A DNA stretch of 64,000 bases from JAVBWO01 sp036677375 (GCA_036677375.1 JAVBWO010000013.1:1-64000), one strand, 5' to 3'; numbered from the stretch's first letter, positions 24,508-33,361 are shown. Notes: generated by a model from the sequence alone, not told the origin. Made by a program: numbers and translations.

Positions 24508-25358
24508 TGAACGCCGAACACGCTATTTGCCAGCGAGCCAGTTTTGAACAGCATAAAGCAGAGCAAGACCGTGTACCCGACGCACCCCCATATCGCGCCG
24601 ATGGGATCGTCGCCCACGGCGATGCCCTGAACGAGCACCGCGTAGATTGCCACACAGACGAGGATCAGCAGACCTTGAAAGCCAACGGCGAACAGGGATT
24701 TGAAATAGTTCTGGCCCATACTTCCGATTTCCCGGTTTGTCAGCGTGGCAAACGGAATGGGCGCTAAGCTGGTCAGTAAATAGATTTGCAGCATTCGCCC
24801 GTACACGATAACGAAAATAACGATGTTCAGCGCCCACATGGTGATGCCGATGAAGGAGGACTGGAGCCATAATCCCAGCAGGGGGCCCAATTCCATTTCC
24901 TCCAGCGTGTCCATCATCCCCGGCGTGATGTCGGTGGAGCCTTGGATCAGCCCCGCAGAGCTGTTGATGACGCTCTGCGTCACGTCGAACACCGCGTTTA
25001 CGATGTTGAACGTGTTGGAGAGGATGAGGATGGCCGCCGCCGTTTTGAACATCCATTTGAAAAATATCCAGTAGTCCAGATCGTGCAGATTATTCTTTTC
25101 GATAATGAGCTCAATGAGCTCGTAGGTTGCGACAAAGGTCAGAATCAACCCGGCAATCGGCAGTACCACCGTCTCGGAAAGCTGCCGTATGAGGGAGAAA
25201 ACTCCGGCGTTCCATGCCGCCGGAGTCGTCCCCACTTGCACCGCAATCTCTCCGACTCGGGTATTGACCGTATCAAAAAGCCCGTCGAGGTTGCCCATGA
25301 TCCCCTCGATCAGAAGCTCCTTTAGCCAGTCCGTGATCCAGTCGGTGAGAATTCCCAT
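24504..25358 (-). CDS. VirB6/TrbL-like conjugation channel protein (CD1112 family)
   Basis: 284 aa with about six TM helices, starting MGILTDWITDWLKELLIEGI. Typical blocks: NAGVFSLIRQLSETVVLPIAGLI, DYWIFFKWMFKTAAAILILS and GRMLQIYLLTSLAPIPFATL. Forms the inner-membrane part of the channel. Follows Maff2 by 12 bp in the same operon. Confidence 0.9.
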   Translation of the reverse strand: MGILTDWITDWLKELLIEGIMGNLDGLFDTVNTRVGEIAVQVGTTPAAWNAGVFSLIRQLSETVVLPIAGLILTFVATYELIELIIEKNNLHDLDYWIFFKWMFKTAAAILILSNTFNIVNAVFDVTQSVINSSAGLIQGSTDITPGMMDTLEEMELGPLLGLWLQSSFIGITMWALNIVIFVIVYGRMLQIYLLTSLAPIPFATLTNREIGSMGQNYFKSLFAVGFQGLLILVCVAIYAVLVQGIAVGDDPIGAIWGCVGYTVLLCFMLFKTGSLANSVFGVH

Positions 25359-25370
25359 AGGCCGCCGCCC

Positions 25371-25583
25371 TTAAAACAGCGTTGACAACAGGGGGATCAG
25401 CGTGAGGCCGAGCACGATGATACCGCCGCCCGCCATGAGCTGTTTTATCCCTTGCGATTTCGCTCCTGGGTTATCCGATCCGTACCCCTCCAGAAGGTTG
25501 ACCACGCCCCACACCGCGAGGCCCGCGCCCAGCGCGACGACAAGGGTTTGCAGGGTATCCACTGCGGAAGAAAAGAACTCCAT
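25371..25583 (-). CDS. Maff2 family protein (pilin-like)
   Basis: 70 aa: MEFFSSAVDTLQTLVVALGAGLAVWG...GAKSQGIKQLMAGGGIIVLGLTL. Two hydrophobic helices with a GNNPGAKSQG-like loop are the Maff2 signature, equivalent in position to VirB2 pilins. Followed by TrbL. Confidence 0.88.
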   Translation of the reverse strand: MEFFSSAVDTLQTLVVALGAGLAVWGVVNLLEGYGSDNPGAKSQGIKQLMAGGGIIVLGLTLIPLLSTLF

Positions 25584-25673
25584 ATATACCTCCGTTTCTC
25601 CGGGGTCATGCCCCGGCCATGAAAAAAGCCGCCCTTTTCAGGCGGCATCCTTTGGGACAAAACGTCCCGAACC

Positions 25674-27503
25674 TTATACAAAAGCGTCGGGGTCGTCGAG
25701 ATCGTCATAGTTGAGAATGTCCTCGTCCTCGTCTATGAGCGCCTCGTCCGGCACCGTTGCTTCGTACACCTCACAGAGCTCCTCCGGCTCCGGCGTCCTG
25801 CGCCGGGTGATGAGCTTTTCAAGATTAAAAGTATTGCGTTTATCTGCCTCAGCCGTGTACTTGTAATTTGGGTGCTTTTTCAGATCAAACTTTGGGGATA
25901 AGAAGGGGCGCAGGCCGCGAAGCTGCAAAATGCATTTATTCCCGTCCATGGTAATGAGCTCGTCCGGAGCCATGAGCTCACGGCCCAAACGCTGCACGTT
26001 CTGACCGTAGCTTTCGGATTGCCCCCGCGTCCGGCTCTCCGTCTGTATGGATATCGTCGCCTTGCCCAGCGCCTCTGAAAGCTCTTTGATCGTGGTGTGT
26101 TCCCGCCCGCCGAGGAAGATCACGCTGTCCATATTGCCGAGAATCGTCTCGGCGTTGTCCTTGTAAATCGCTTTACACTGGCTTTGCGCCTGATACAGCA
26201 GACACAGGCTGACTTCGCGGGAACGGATGACGGCCACCAGCTTTTCCAGATTGGGCACCTGCCCGGTATTCGCCGCCTCATCCCACAGCACCCGCACATG
26301 ATGGGGCAGACGGCCTCCGTGTACATTGTCGGCCCGTTCGCACAAAAGATTGAACATTTGAGAGAAAGCCAGAGCGACGATGAAGTTGTAGGTCTGATCC
26401 GTATCGGAAATGATGAAGAACGTCGCCGTTTTCCGGTCGCCCATGCGGTCGAGTTCAAGCTCGTCATAGCTCATGATCTCCCGAAGTTGGGGGATGTCAA
26501 AGGCGGCCAGCCGAGCGCCGCAGGAAATTAAGATCGATTTTGCTGTCTTGCCGCTTGCCAAGCGGTATTTCACATATTGCTTGACCGCAAAACAATCCGG
26601 CTTGCGTTTTTGCAGCCCTTTGAACATATAGTCCACGGCGTTCATAAACGCCTCGTCGTCTTCTCTCACCTCCATGCCGCTGATCATATCCACCAGCGTA
26701 TTGATGTTTCTGTCCTTCTCCGGACCCTCGAAAATAATGTAGGCAAGCAGAGCGCAGTACAAAAGCGTCTCGGCTTTCGACCAGAACGGATCGGCCTCCT
26801 TGCCGTCGCCCCGCGTGTTGGCAATCAGGGTATTGACAAACTTGAGAATATTGGCCTCGTTTTTGATATACGACAAGGGATTATAATGCATTGACTTGGA
26901 GAAATCGATGCTGTTGAACACCTTGATCTTGTATCCCTGCCGCTGCAAAAAGCTGCCCACCTGGGCCAGCACCCCGCCCTTCGGATCGACTACGACATAT
27001 GAGGAATGCGCCTGCAAAAGCTGGGGCGTCAGCCAGAACCGGGTTTTGCCCGAGCCGGAAGAACCGATGACGCAGCAGTTGAGATTCCGGGCGTTGGCCG
27101 GATTTTTCGGGCGGGTATTCATGGTGAGAAACTCCGTGCCGGTCAGGATGACGTTGTTTTTGAACACGGGATCGGCAAAGGGTTTGATGTCCTTTTCCGT
27201 ACCCCACCGGGCCGAGCCGTACTCCAGATCACGCCGGAATTTCTTGGCGTTCCTGCTTTTATAATAAATGAACAGCCGGAACAGGGTAGCTCCCGCGATC
27301 CCGATAAGCCAGTCAAAGGCATTGGCCCCCGGCGCGAGTGTCCCGAACGCCGGGCCGACGGTTTTTATCATACCAAGCAGCTTTTCTCCGAAACCGGCTC
27401 CCGCCGCCAGCCGATAGGCCGTCCCAAACTTCAAAAATGCCCACAGAATGAACAGATAAGGCAAATTGGGCAGTACATATTTTTTTATTTTATCTGTCCT
27501 CAC
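25674..27503 (-). CDS. VirD4-like type IV coupling protein (CD1115 family)
   Basis: 609 aa, GTG start 6 bases after AAGGAGG, overlapping PcfB by 14 bp. Two N-terminal TM helices (~12-30 and ~62-80), Walker A GSSGSGKT near 146, and a coupling-protein core with VRVLWDEAANTGQVPNLEKL (Walker B region) and LLYQAQSQCKAIY. It takes the relaxase-DNA complex to the channel. A GGGAC palindrome lies 3 bases after the stop codon. Confidence 0.93.
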   Translation of the reverse strand: MRTDKIKKYVLPNLPYLFILWAFLKFGTAYRLAAGAGFGEKLLGMIKTVGPAFGTLAPGANAFDWLIGIAGATLFRLFIYYKSRNAKKFRRDLEYGSARWGTEKDIKPFADPVFKNNVILTGTEFLTMNTRPKNPANARNLNCCVIGSSGSGKTRFWLTPQLLQAHSSYVVVDPKGGVLAQVGSFLQRQGYKIKVFNSIDFSKSMHYNPLSYIKNEANILKFVNTLIANTRGDGKEADPFWSKAETLLYCALLAYIIFEGPEKDRNINTLVDMISGMEVREDDEAFMNAVDYMFKGLQKRKPDCFAVKQYVKYRLASGKTAKSILISCGARLAAFDIPQLREIMSYDELELDRMGDRKTATFFIISDTDQTYNFIVALAFSQMFNLLCERADNVHGGRLPHHVRVLWDEAANTGQVPNLEKLVAVIRSREVSLCLLYQAQSQCKAIYKDNAETILGNMDSVIFLGGREHTTIKELSEALGKATISIQTESRTRGQSESYGQNVQRLGRELMAPDELITMDGNKCILQLRGLRPFLSPKFDLKKHPNYKYTAEADKRNTFNLEKLITRRRTPEPEELCEVYEATVPDEALIDEDEDILNYDDLDDPDAFV

Positions 27504-27969
27504 GCGCCGCCTCCTTTACCCGTTCCCGCTTGCGGGGCTGTTCTTTTGCAAGCTCCTCCGAGGCCCGTTTGAGCTGTTCGCGGATGGGGACGCGCCGGGA
27601 TTTGGACTTGTTCAGCACTCGCCTTGAATATTCGGAAAAGCAGGCGGTAATGGCGTCAGCCTGTCCCGCCTTGAAAAACAGCAGATATTTATCCGGCCCG
27701 GCCTTGTAAAAGGAATAATCCACGTTCCATTTCCGGGCCACCCGGTCAAACAGTTTTGTATCGCCGGAAAGCTCGATACTGTTCGTGGCCGCGCCGTGGG
27801 CCATGAGCTTCTTGACACTTTGCTTTCCATGGGGTGTCAGTTTGGCCCGGTGCGCTTTTTGGATCTTCCGTCCAATCGTGCCCAGCACATACGCCAGCCC
27901 ACGCGCCGTCAGTTTGCTGGCCTTTACGGAAATTGCAATGGTGCGCCGGGATACGTCCTCTTCTATCAG
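27490..27969 (-). CDS. PcfB family protein, probable CTG start
   Basis: 159 aa if started at CTG. The frame upstream of the first ATG/GTG reads IEEDVSRRTIAISVKASKL, the conserved N-terminus of PcfB proteins, and GAGGAGG lies 9 bases before the CTG. An internal start would drop this region. PcfB is an accessory relaxosome/coupling factor next to VirD4. The C-terminal tail is very basic (QPRKRERVKEAAREDR). Confidence 0.82.
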   Translation of the reverse strand: MIEEDVSRRTIAISVKASKLTARGLAYVLGTIGRKIQKAHRAKLTPHGKQSVKKLMAHGAATNSIELSGDTKLFDRVARKWNVDYSFYKAGPDKYLLFFKAGQADAITACFSEYSRRVLNKSKSRRVPIREQLKRASEELAKEQPRKRERVKEAAREDR

Positions 27970-28009
27970 CTAAAACCACCTCCTCGGGACATTTTGTCTC
28001 AAAGGGGCC

Positions 28010-28711
28010 CTATCGCTCCTCATGGCTTGCGGTGGAACGGCCCATTTCCGCTTTGTCGGCGCTTTTGTCTATAATATCCTTGTATGCCGCCATTCTCTCC
28101 CGGATATTGAGCTCGGGATACGCAAAAACGCGGCATTCGTCGGGAATGTCCTCCCGCCCGGAATAGACCTCAGTGAAGCCGCCCGTGTAGAGCACATACC
28201 CGTCCCCTGTGAAATGACCGCTTTCCTCCAGCGCTACGTCGCGCCCATATGCCGCGTAGTCGATGTAATTGCGCAGGTGCTCCGGCACCTCCAGCGCGTC
28301 CATGTCCTCAATGTAGATGCGCCCGAGCTCCTCCTCGTCACGGACACCGGGATAAAAGTCATAGCAGTCGAGGTTTTGAGCGAGGTTGATGAGCTCTTCC
28401 AAGCTGCCGGTGTGATCTCCGTATTCCACGGCGGAGGCAAAACGCTCCATGTCGCCAGAATCCAATTCTTCCAGCAGGGATGCCAGATAATTGAGCTCGT
28501 CGATGCTTTCATATTCGCCGAGGCAATCATACAGGCCGGGAATGTCCGTTTCGTAGTCGGTAATGAAAATCTCCTCATACCGAACGCCGTCCACGCCGAT
28601 TCGTTTCAAAAGTGCCTGCACATCCTCGGTGGACGTGGGCAGCTTCAGGTATTCGCCCACCAGAGCGCCCTCGTTATATTTGCCGAGGTTGGTGACGTAG
28701 GCTTCAAGCAT
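28010..28711 (-). CDS. ardA: antirestriction protein ArdA
   Basis: 233 aa, acidic, starting MLEAYVTNLGKYNEGALVGEYL, with the ArdA blocks EEIFITDYETDIPGLYDCLGEY, IDELNYLASLLEEL and GVRDEEELGRIYIEDMDALEVPEHLRNYID. ArdA mimics B-form DNA and blocks type I restriction enzymes during entry into a new host. Overlaps the DUF4406 gene by 8 bp. Confidence 0.92.
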   Translation of the reverse strand: MLEAYVTNLGKYNEGALVGEYLKLPTSTEDVQALLKRIGVDGVRYEEIFITDYETDIPGLYDCLGEYESIDELNYLASLLEELDSGDMERFASAVEYGDHTGSLEELINLAQNLDCYDFYPGVRDEEELGRIYIEDMDALEVPEHLRNYIDYAAYGRDVALEESGHFTGDGYVLYTGGFTEVYSGREDIPDECRVFAYPELNIRERMAAYKDIIDKSADKAEMGRSTASHEER

Positions 28712-29042
28712 GGCCGCGCCCCTGGCCCTTGACGGTGAGGATGCCCTCCAGCGTTGTCGCGGTGATGCCCAGCCGCTGGGCTACGGCGATGTCGTTTTTC
28801 ATGGATTCGGTGACGGTGTGTCCGCACACCACCAGCACATGGGAGCGCCGAAGCAGGTCGCGGCCCATGTCTATGCCGTTTTTATGCTCCTCCGGGATGG
28901 CGTCGTTCAAAATAAGGGGAAGATACAGCGCCGGGCAGATAGGCGAAAATCCTGCCTCGTACACGGCCCGGCAGTACCGCGCCGCCTGCTCCTCAGTTTC
29001 GCCGTACCATGCGGCGGTGATATACGCAAGGGGTCTTTTCAA
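28704..29042 (-). CDS. DUF4406/nucleoside-deoxyribosyltransferase-fold protein
   Basis: 112 aa: MKRPLAYITAAWYGETEEQA, GFSPICPALYLPLI, GIDMGRDLLRRSHVLVVCGH and MKNDIAVAQRLGI match the DUF4406-type Rossmann-like fold related to nucleoside 2-deoxyribosyltransferases. The enzymatic role in mobile elements is unknown. Coupled to ardA. Confidence 0.78.
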   Translation of the reverse strand: MKRPLAYITAAWYGETEEQAARYCRAVYEAGFSPICPALYLPLILNDAIPEEHKNGIDMGRDLLRRSHVLVVCGHTVTESMKNDIAVAQRLGITATTLEGILTVKGQGRGHA

Positions 29043-29107
29043 TGTAAAACCTCCGTTTCGTTATTGCTGGCAGCCTCGGGACTTTTTGTCCCGAGGCTGA
29101 CCCGATA

Positions 29108-30457
29108 TTACTTCTCCAAATCAGTCTTTTTCTCGGGCTTGGAGAGCTCGGGCGGCTGCTTGGATTTCCAATCGTCCAGCAGGGCCATGATCTGAACCTT
29201 CATTTCCCGAGGGGTTTTCTCCTTGCCGAAATATTTGTTCAGTTCAGCGGTGGAAATAATCACCTTGTCTACCTCCTTTTTTTCCTGGCTTAAAATACCG
29301 TCGATCACATCGCCGTTGAGCTTGCTTTCCTTGTCCAACTCCCGGAGTTTCTGCGCTTGGGATAGAGACGGCGAGGACTGCTGCCCTTCGATGGAAACGG
29401 CGATATACCTCTGATTTTTGGGCTTGATGAACGAGATTTCCACGGCGGGGGTAAAGGACAGTTTTTTCTCGTCCACCATTTTTTGCAGGTCGGGGACAAG
29501 TTCGGTCAGCCGGATATACCGTTGCACCTGCTTGTAATTCATGTTGTTGCGCTCCCCGACAACCTCTGTGGAGCGTTTGCCGATGTCTTTCTGATCGGAC
29601 TCGCCCATAAGCGCGACGCCCTGATGCTTGATGGCCTCCACCTGCATTTTCAGGGACTGCGCTTTTTCGGTGGGCAAAATCTCTGTGCGCTGCCGGAGAT
29701 TATCATCCGTCATGGCGAGAACGGCCTCGTCGTCGGTCATGTTGCGGACGATACATGGCATATTTGCGTACCCGGCAAGTTCACTGGCCTTCTGGCGGCG
29801 ATGGCCCGCGATGATCTCATAGCCACCATCTGCACGGGGGCGTACCAATGCGGGCTGATTTACGCCGCCCGTCTTGACGCTCTCCATAAGGGAACGCATT
29901 TCGGCGTCATCCCGGACGCCGAACGGATGGTTTTTGAAAGCGTGGAGCTCGGAAAGATTGAGATACACGATCTGCTCCGGCTCCTCGGATCGGGTGGCGT
30001 CGCGGGGAACGGGCGGATGTTCCGGTTCCGAAGCCGGAGGGGCCTCTTTGACGGGAGCCGTTTTTTCAGTGGTTTTCCTGCTTTGGGACGTTTTGTCCCG
30101 CTTGGGCGGCGTAGCCTTGGCTGGGGTCGTCTTGTCAGCCTTGGACGGTCGGCCCCTGCGGGGTTTTGCCGCCTCCTTCGGTTTCTCGGGTTCCGGGGTA
30201 GGCACACCCTTTTCCGGCTTATCCGCTTTATCGGTGCCGGGCCCTTCAGCCGCAGCCGCAGCAAAGGGAACGACATTATCTTCGGAACCGTGTAGGGGCT
30301 CGCTCGTTTCATGCAGGGCGGCGCGTTTCTCCTGCTCCAGCGTGACCGCTTTTTTGGCGGTCAATTCTGGTTCGGGAACCGGGCCGGACATATCCGGCGC
30401 GGCGGCCTCGGGCGCGATATGCTCCTCGGGGCCCGTAGGCTGTTTGTTGTCTGCCAT
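29108..30457 (-). CDS. ParB/Spo0J-family DNA-binding protein of the element
   Basis: 449 aa. The first ~140 residues are a Pro/Lys-rich, low-complexity tail. Residues ~145-230 are the ParB N-domain (LNLSELHAFKNHPFGVRDD, IIAGHRRQKASELAG, DNLRQRTEILPTEKAQ), followed by an HTH (NNMNYKQVQRYIRLTELVP). This family precedes ardA in CTn4-like elements and is presumed to aid maintenance or regulation. One GGGAC palindrome lies within the low-complexity part. Whether it binds those palindromes is untested. Confidence 0.88.
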   Translation of the reverse strand: MADNKQPTGPEEHIAPEAAAPDMSGPVPEPELTAKKAVTLEQEKRAALHETSEPLHGSEDNVVPFAAAAAEGPGTDKADKPEKGVPTPEPEKPKEAAKPRRGRPSKADKTTPAKATPPKRDKTSQSRKTTEKTAPVKEAPPASEPEHPPVPRDATRSEEPEQIVYLNLSELHAFKNHPFGVRDDAEMRSLMESVKTGGVNQPALVRPRADGGYEIIAGHRRQKASELAGYANMPCIVRNMTDDEAVLAMTDDNLRQRTEILPTEKAQSLKMQVEAIKHQGVALMGESDQKDIGKRSTEVVGERNNMNYKQVQRYIRLTELVPDLQKMVDEKKLSFTPAVEISFIKPKNQRYIAVSIEGQQSSPSLSQAQKLRELDKESKLNGDVIDGILSQEKKEVDKVIISTAELNKYFGKEKTPREMKVQIMALLDDWKSKQPPELSKPEKKTDLEK

Positions 30458-30689
30458 TCAGTTTTTCCTCCTTTTCATGGCATAAGAAAAGACCAAACCT
30501 CTCGGCTTGGCCTCGGGAAAATGTTTTCCTCCTCTCAATGCGTCATTTTATATGAAAACGCCGCCCATAGTCTCCTTTGGACGGCGTAAATACATTAAAT
30601 TACAAAAAGAAGTGTAGAAATCTGTCTATTTATGGTATACAATAACTATCGTATGGATCTACTCTTACTGCTGAGGATGGTGTAAAAAT

Positions 30690-31673
30690 ATGTCAGTTGT
30701 TCTCAAGTCTGCCGTTGTGCATATATTAGATGCTTCCGCAGGACTTCCTGTTATATCTAAAAATACAATTTCCCTTGATAAAGAAGTTGCAGAGTATATC
30801 GCTTGCGTAATAGACAAGTCTTTTTACAGCGATGATGCAAAGGAATGTGTTTTTAGATCAGAGCAAACTGTTTGGAATCAATGCCAGAATGTCTCTTGGA
30901 ATGTAATTACTATCTCTCAGAGTATTGCGCAAGAGATGTTCAATATAATGCGTCGAAATAGAGAAATCCCCGCAGCAGATGTAATCATGGGAATTTCAGA
31001 AATTGATGGGGTTGATTACTTTTATGCATTAAAGTTTGATTACCGAGAGGCCTTTACCCATCTTGTCGAAACCCAAAACGATAACGCGAGTGTCGGTATA
31101 ATCCGATATAAAACGCTACTGCCTCTCCAAGCCACAAAGGTAACTGAAGGCTTTTTTATCAACACAAAAGCATCTGTTGTGAAAATTTTAGAACGAAAAT
31201 TTACCATAGATGGAATAAAGGATTTTTATATTTCAACTCAGATTTTAGCATGTTCTGAAAACAAAACGCCAAGGCAAAAGGCAACTAAAATTATGAAAGT
31301 TGCTGAAAAAGTTGCTGAACTTTATTATGATGCAGATGATGCAATTGACGCACATATATCTTCTACTATGTTTGATGAACTTCAGCAAGAGCAGCCCCTA
31401 CTAGTAAATAGTCTCGGCCAAAAATTTTTTGTAAACAATCCTGCCGCTCAAACGGAATTCTTTGAAAGGCTGGCCGCGGTAGATATTACAAAAGATGATG
31501 AATTGTCTTTATCAGAAAAATTCCAAAAAAAGTTTGAAAAACAAGCTATCCGCACATCAAGCGGCGTTGAAATCAAAATTCCCACTCAAGTATATTCCAA
31601 CTTGGATGAAATTGAGTTTATTAACAATCCGGATGGAACTGTATCTCTCCTTATCAAAAACATACAGATTTAG
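30690..31673 (+). CDS. nucleoid-associated protein (NdpA/NA37-like), cargo
   Basis: 327 aa. The N-terminus MSVVLKSAVVHILDASAGLPVI...EVAEYIACVIDK and later blocks (DVIMGISEIDGVDYFYALKFDYREA, GFFINTKA) are like NdpA/YejK nucleoid-associated proteins of the NA37 family, which bind DNA. It starts a plus-strand set of three closely spaced genes (gaps 42 and 44 bp), AT-rich against the GC-rich backbone. Whether it serves defence, silencing or stability is unknown. Confidence 0.7.
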   Translation: MSVVLKSAVVHILDASAGLPVISKNTISLDKEVAEYIACVIDKSFYSDDAKECVFRSEQTVWNQCQNVSWNVITISQSIAQEMFNIMRRNREIPAADVIMGISEIDGVDYFYALKFDYREAFTHLVETQNDNASVGIIRYKTLLPLQATKVTEGFFINTKASVVKILERKFTIDGIKDFYISTQILACSENKTPRQKATKIMKVAEKVAELYYDADDAIDAHISSTMFDELQQEQPLLVNSLGQKFFVNNPAAQTEFFERLAAVDITKDDELSLSEKFQKKFEKQAIRTSSGVEIKIPTQVYSNLDEIEFINNPDGTVSLLIKNIQI

Positions 31674-31715
31674 ATTCTTAACTCACATAGAAGTAACTTT
31701 GTAGGAGGCTTACGG

Positions 31716-32654
31716 ATGTCGACAAAAAATATTTATTTATTTAAGGTAGTTATTCGCGACACGCAGACCAATACAGAAGTCCCTGTTAATGCATTTAAAG
31801 GATTATTTAGTGAGGTATTTAACAGAGAATGTCGTAACAACGCTCTAAAGCTTACATACCAAGATGCAGAGCCGATGATGTTGGATATTATTGAAGATAC
31901 TGATGAATACTTATTTGCAAGACTCAATCGTAAGCGCCCGAATAACAGTATGCAAAAAAGAAACTATAATACATATGAGACAACAGACGTTCTGCCGCCA
32001 GATGAAGTTGATAGTAATGGCGTGGAATGGTTTACCTATTGCATTTTAGGCTATAGCCATGGTATTCTATCGCTTGTCAACTCAAAGGGAGCTCCAAATG
32101 AGGGTTCATTAGCGAGAGTTTTTGCGCTGTATAACCATCGATTTTCGCTCGAAACAGAAGGAATTCCTAATCAAGATCTGATTAATGAACTTTTAAACGG
32201 ACGCTCTCCTGAAATAAATAAAGTGCAAGTTGACATTGCACAGCCTAATGCGCAGATATTACAAGAATTATTTGGATTTAATGATGCCCAAGTATTACAG
32301 GCAGTAGGGCAGAATGCATCCAGTTTGGTTTTTGAGGTTAAACCAGATTTTCGTGGGAGTCTCGTAAGTGATCCCGGATTGATTTCACGGCTCGTAAGAG
32401 CTTTTCAGCATAATCACGGCAGATATAATTCTGTAGTATTATCGGGAAAACCCGTAGCAGGAAGTCGCCAACGTCAGTACGATTTGTACGAAGAATATTT
32501 CAAATATCCCATAGCTATAAATGAATACAGGCAGGAGGGTGGCCATAAAGTAGAGGTAGAAAAAGAAATAATTCTTCGTGACTACAAAGGAAACATGATG
32601 AATGTTTATAACCAATATAAAGAGATTGTTTTAGCTGTAAGCAATCGTGAATAA
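31716..32654 (+). CDS. uncharacterised 312-aa protein (cargo)
   Basis: ATG after GTAGGAGG. Soluble and mixed alpha/beta, with no recognised domain. Starts NIYLFKVVIRDTQTNTEVPV; central block EWFTYCILGYSHGILSLVNSKGAP; the C-terminal part KVEVEKEIILRDYKGNMMNVYNQYKE looks structured. It lies between the nucleoid-associated-protein homologue and a 4-TM protein, so it may be the linking or sensing component of a three-gene system. Confidence 0.6.
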   Translation: MSTKNIYLFKVVIRDTQTNTEVPVNAFKGLFSEVFNRECRNNALKLTYQDAEPMMLDIIEDTDEYLFARLNRKRPNNSMQKRNYNTYETTDVLPPDEVDSNGVEWFTYCILGYSHGILSLVNSKGAPNEGSLARVFALYNHRFSLETEGIPNQDLINELLNGRSPEINKVQVDIAQPNAQILQELFGFNDAQVLQAVGQNASSLVFEVKPDFRGSLVSDPGLISRLVRAFQHNHGRYNSVVLSGKPVAGSRQRQYDLYEEYFKYPIAINEYRQEGGHKVEVEKEIILRDYKGNMMNVYNQYKEIVLAVSNRE

Positions 32655-32698
32655 GTCATTGTGACAAACGTCGGGTTAAAGTAAGGAGGCGAAACATC

Positions 32699-33229
32699 AT
32701 AAAGAAGTGTATTCGGGTATTGATCAATGTTTTGCCTTTAATTTTGTCTGTTATTGGATGCGTATCCGCAATATTAGCTAAAAAACCTTGGCTTATTGTG
32801 TCTACAGAATCATCTTTTCATTTTAGTTTAATTACAGTCAATGCGCTTTTTGGCGGATTCCTTTATACCAATTATTCTCTGCTCATCGGGTTACTCGACA
32901 ATTGTATAATTGAAAAAATAAAGAATACTGATATTATCAGAAAAAGAAACTCGCATATTTTGAAAGGTATCATATATGCAACAATTTCTGTAGTTGCGGG
33001 TTTGTATTTGGTGCTTTTCAATACATATGGTTCCCTTATGCAAAAAGTATTGTATTCTTTTGCCTTGAACGTAGAAATTGTATTCATGGCTTTTTTAATT
33101 ATATACTTTTTGTTGTCTTTACGTGAGATGAGCATATTAATCAATAATATTCACAACTCGCAAGGTAAAAAAACTGATGACGAGATAAAAAAACTTAAAG
33201 AGCAGATCAGGAACAATGCTAAGAAATAG
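32699..33229 (+). CDS. 4-TM membrane protein, probable ATA start (cargo)
   Basis: About 176 aa if begun at ATA, which lies 9 bases after AAGGAGG; the first ordinary start is a TTG seven codons later without its own site. Four hydrophobic segments (residues ~8-27, 38-60, 88-110, 118-140), then a charged coiled-coil tail (KKTDDEIKKLKEQIRNNAKK). Third gene of the cassette; a membrane partner or effector is plausible. The layout recalls small membrane-plus-DNA-binding defence pairs such as Kiwa, but no homology was recognised. Confidence 0.6.
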   Translation: MKKCIRVLINVLPLILSVIGCVSAILAKKPWLIVSTESSFHFSLITVNALFGGFLYTNYSLLIGLLDNCIIEKIKNTDIIRKRNSHILKGIIYATISVVAGLYLVLFNTYGSLMQKVLYSFALNVEIVFMAFLIIYFLLSLREMSILINNIHNSQGKKTDDEIKKLKEQIRNNAKK

Positions 33230-33361
33230 CCCAATAAATGAAAACGTCGCCCATAGTCTATTTGGGCAACGTCTGCACTTCAAATTGAAATTTTTGTGTA
33301 AATACTACTTGCCGATTGCCTGCAAACCATTGATATTACTCAATTTCTCCAAGTCCTATAA

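Larger units (their letters stand above)
10785..30100. repeat. dispersed palindrome TTTGGGAC-N5-GTCCCAAA, ten copies
   Basis: Copies at about 10785-10803, 12294-12314, 16842-16862, 18678-18697 (variant GGGGC), 21423-21443, 23502-23522, 25651-25671, 27983-28004, 29072-29098 and 30082-30100. The central five bases are gttt(t)-, aaaac-, ttttt- or aaaaa-like. Five lie between genes and five at gene ends or inside coding sequence, read there in different frames. None was seen outside the element. Confidence 0.85.
30553..33271. repeat. duplicated hairpin flanking the right-end cargo block
   Basis: 30553-30586 and 33238-33271 share TGAAAACGyCGCCCATAGTCT followed by a TTTGG-like arm, each forming a hairpin (ACGCCGcCC/GGaCGGCGT and ACGTcGCCC/GGGCaACGT) followed by TTTTC on the minus strand. 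They look like two copies of one terminator in direct orientation, bracketing the three plus-strand genes. Confidence 0.7.

Noticed and set aside
30690..33229. Calling the right-end trio a Kiwa system
   Set aside because: Only the general make-up (DNA-binding protein plus small membrane protein) is similar; no KwaA or KwaB sequence features were recognised, so the name was not applied.
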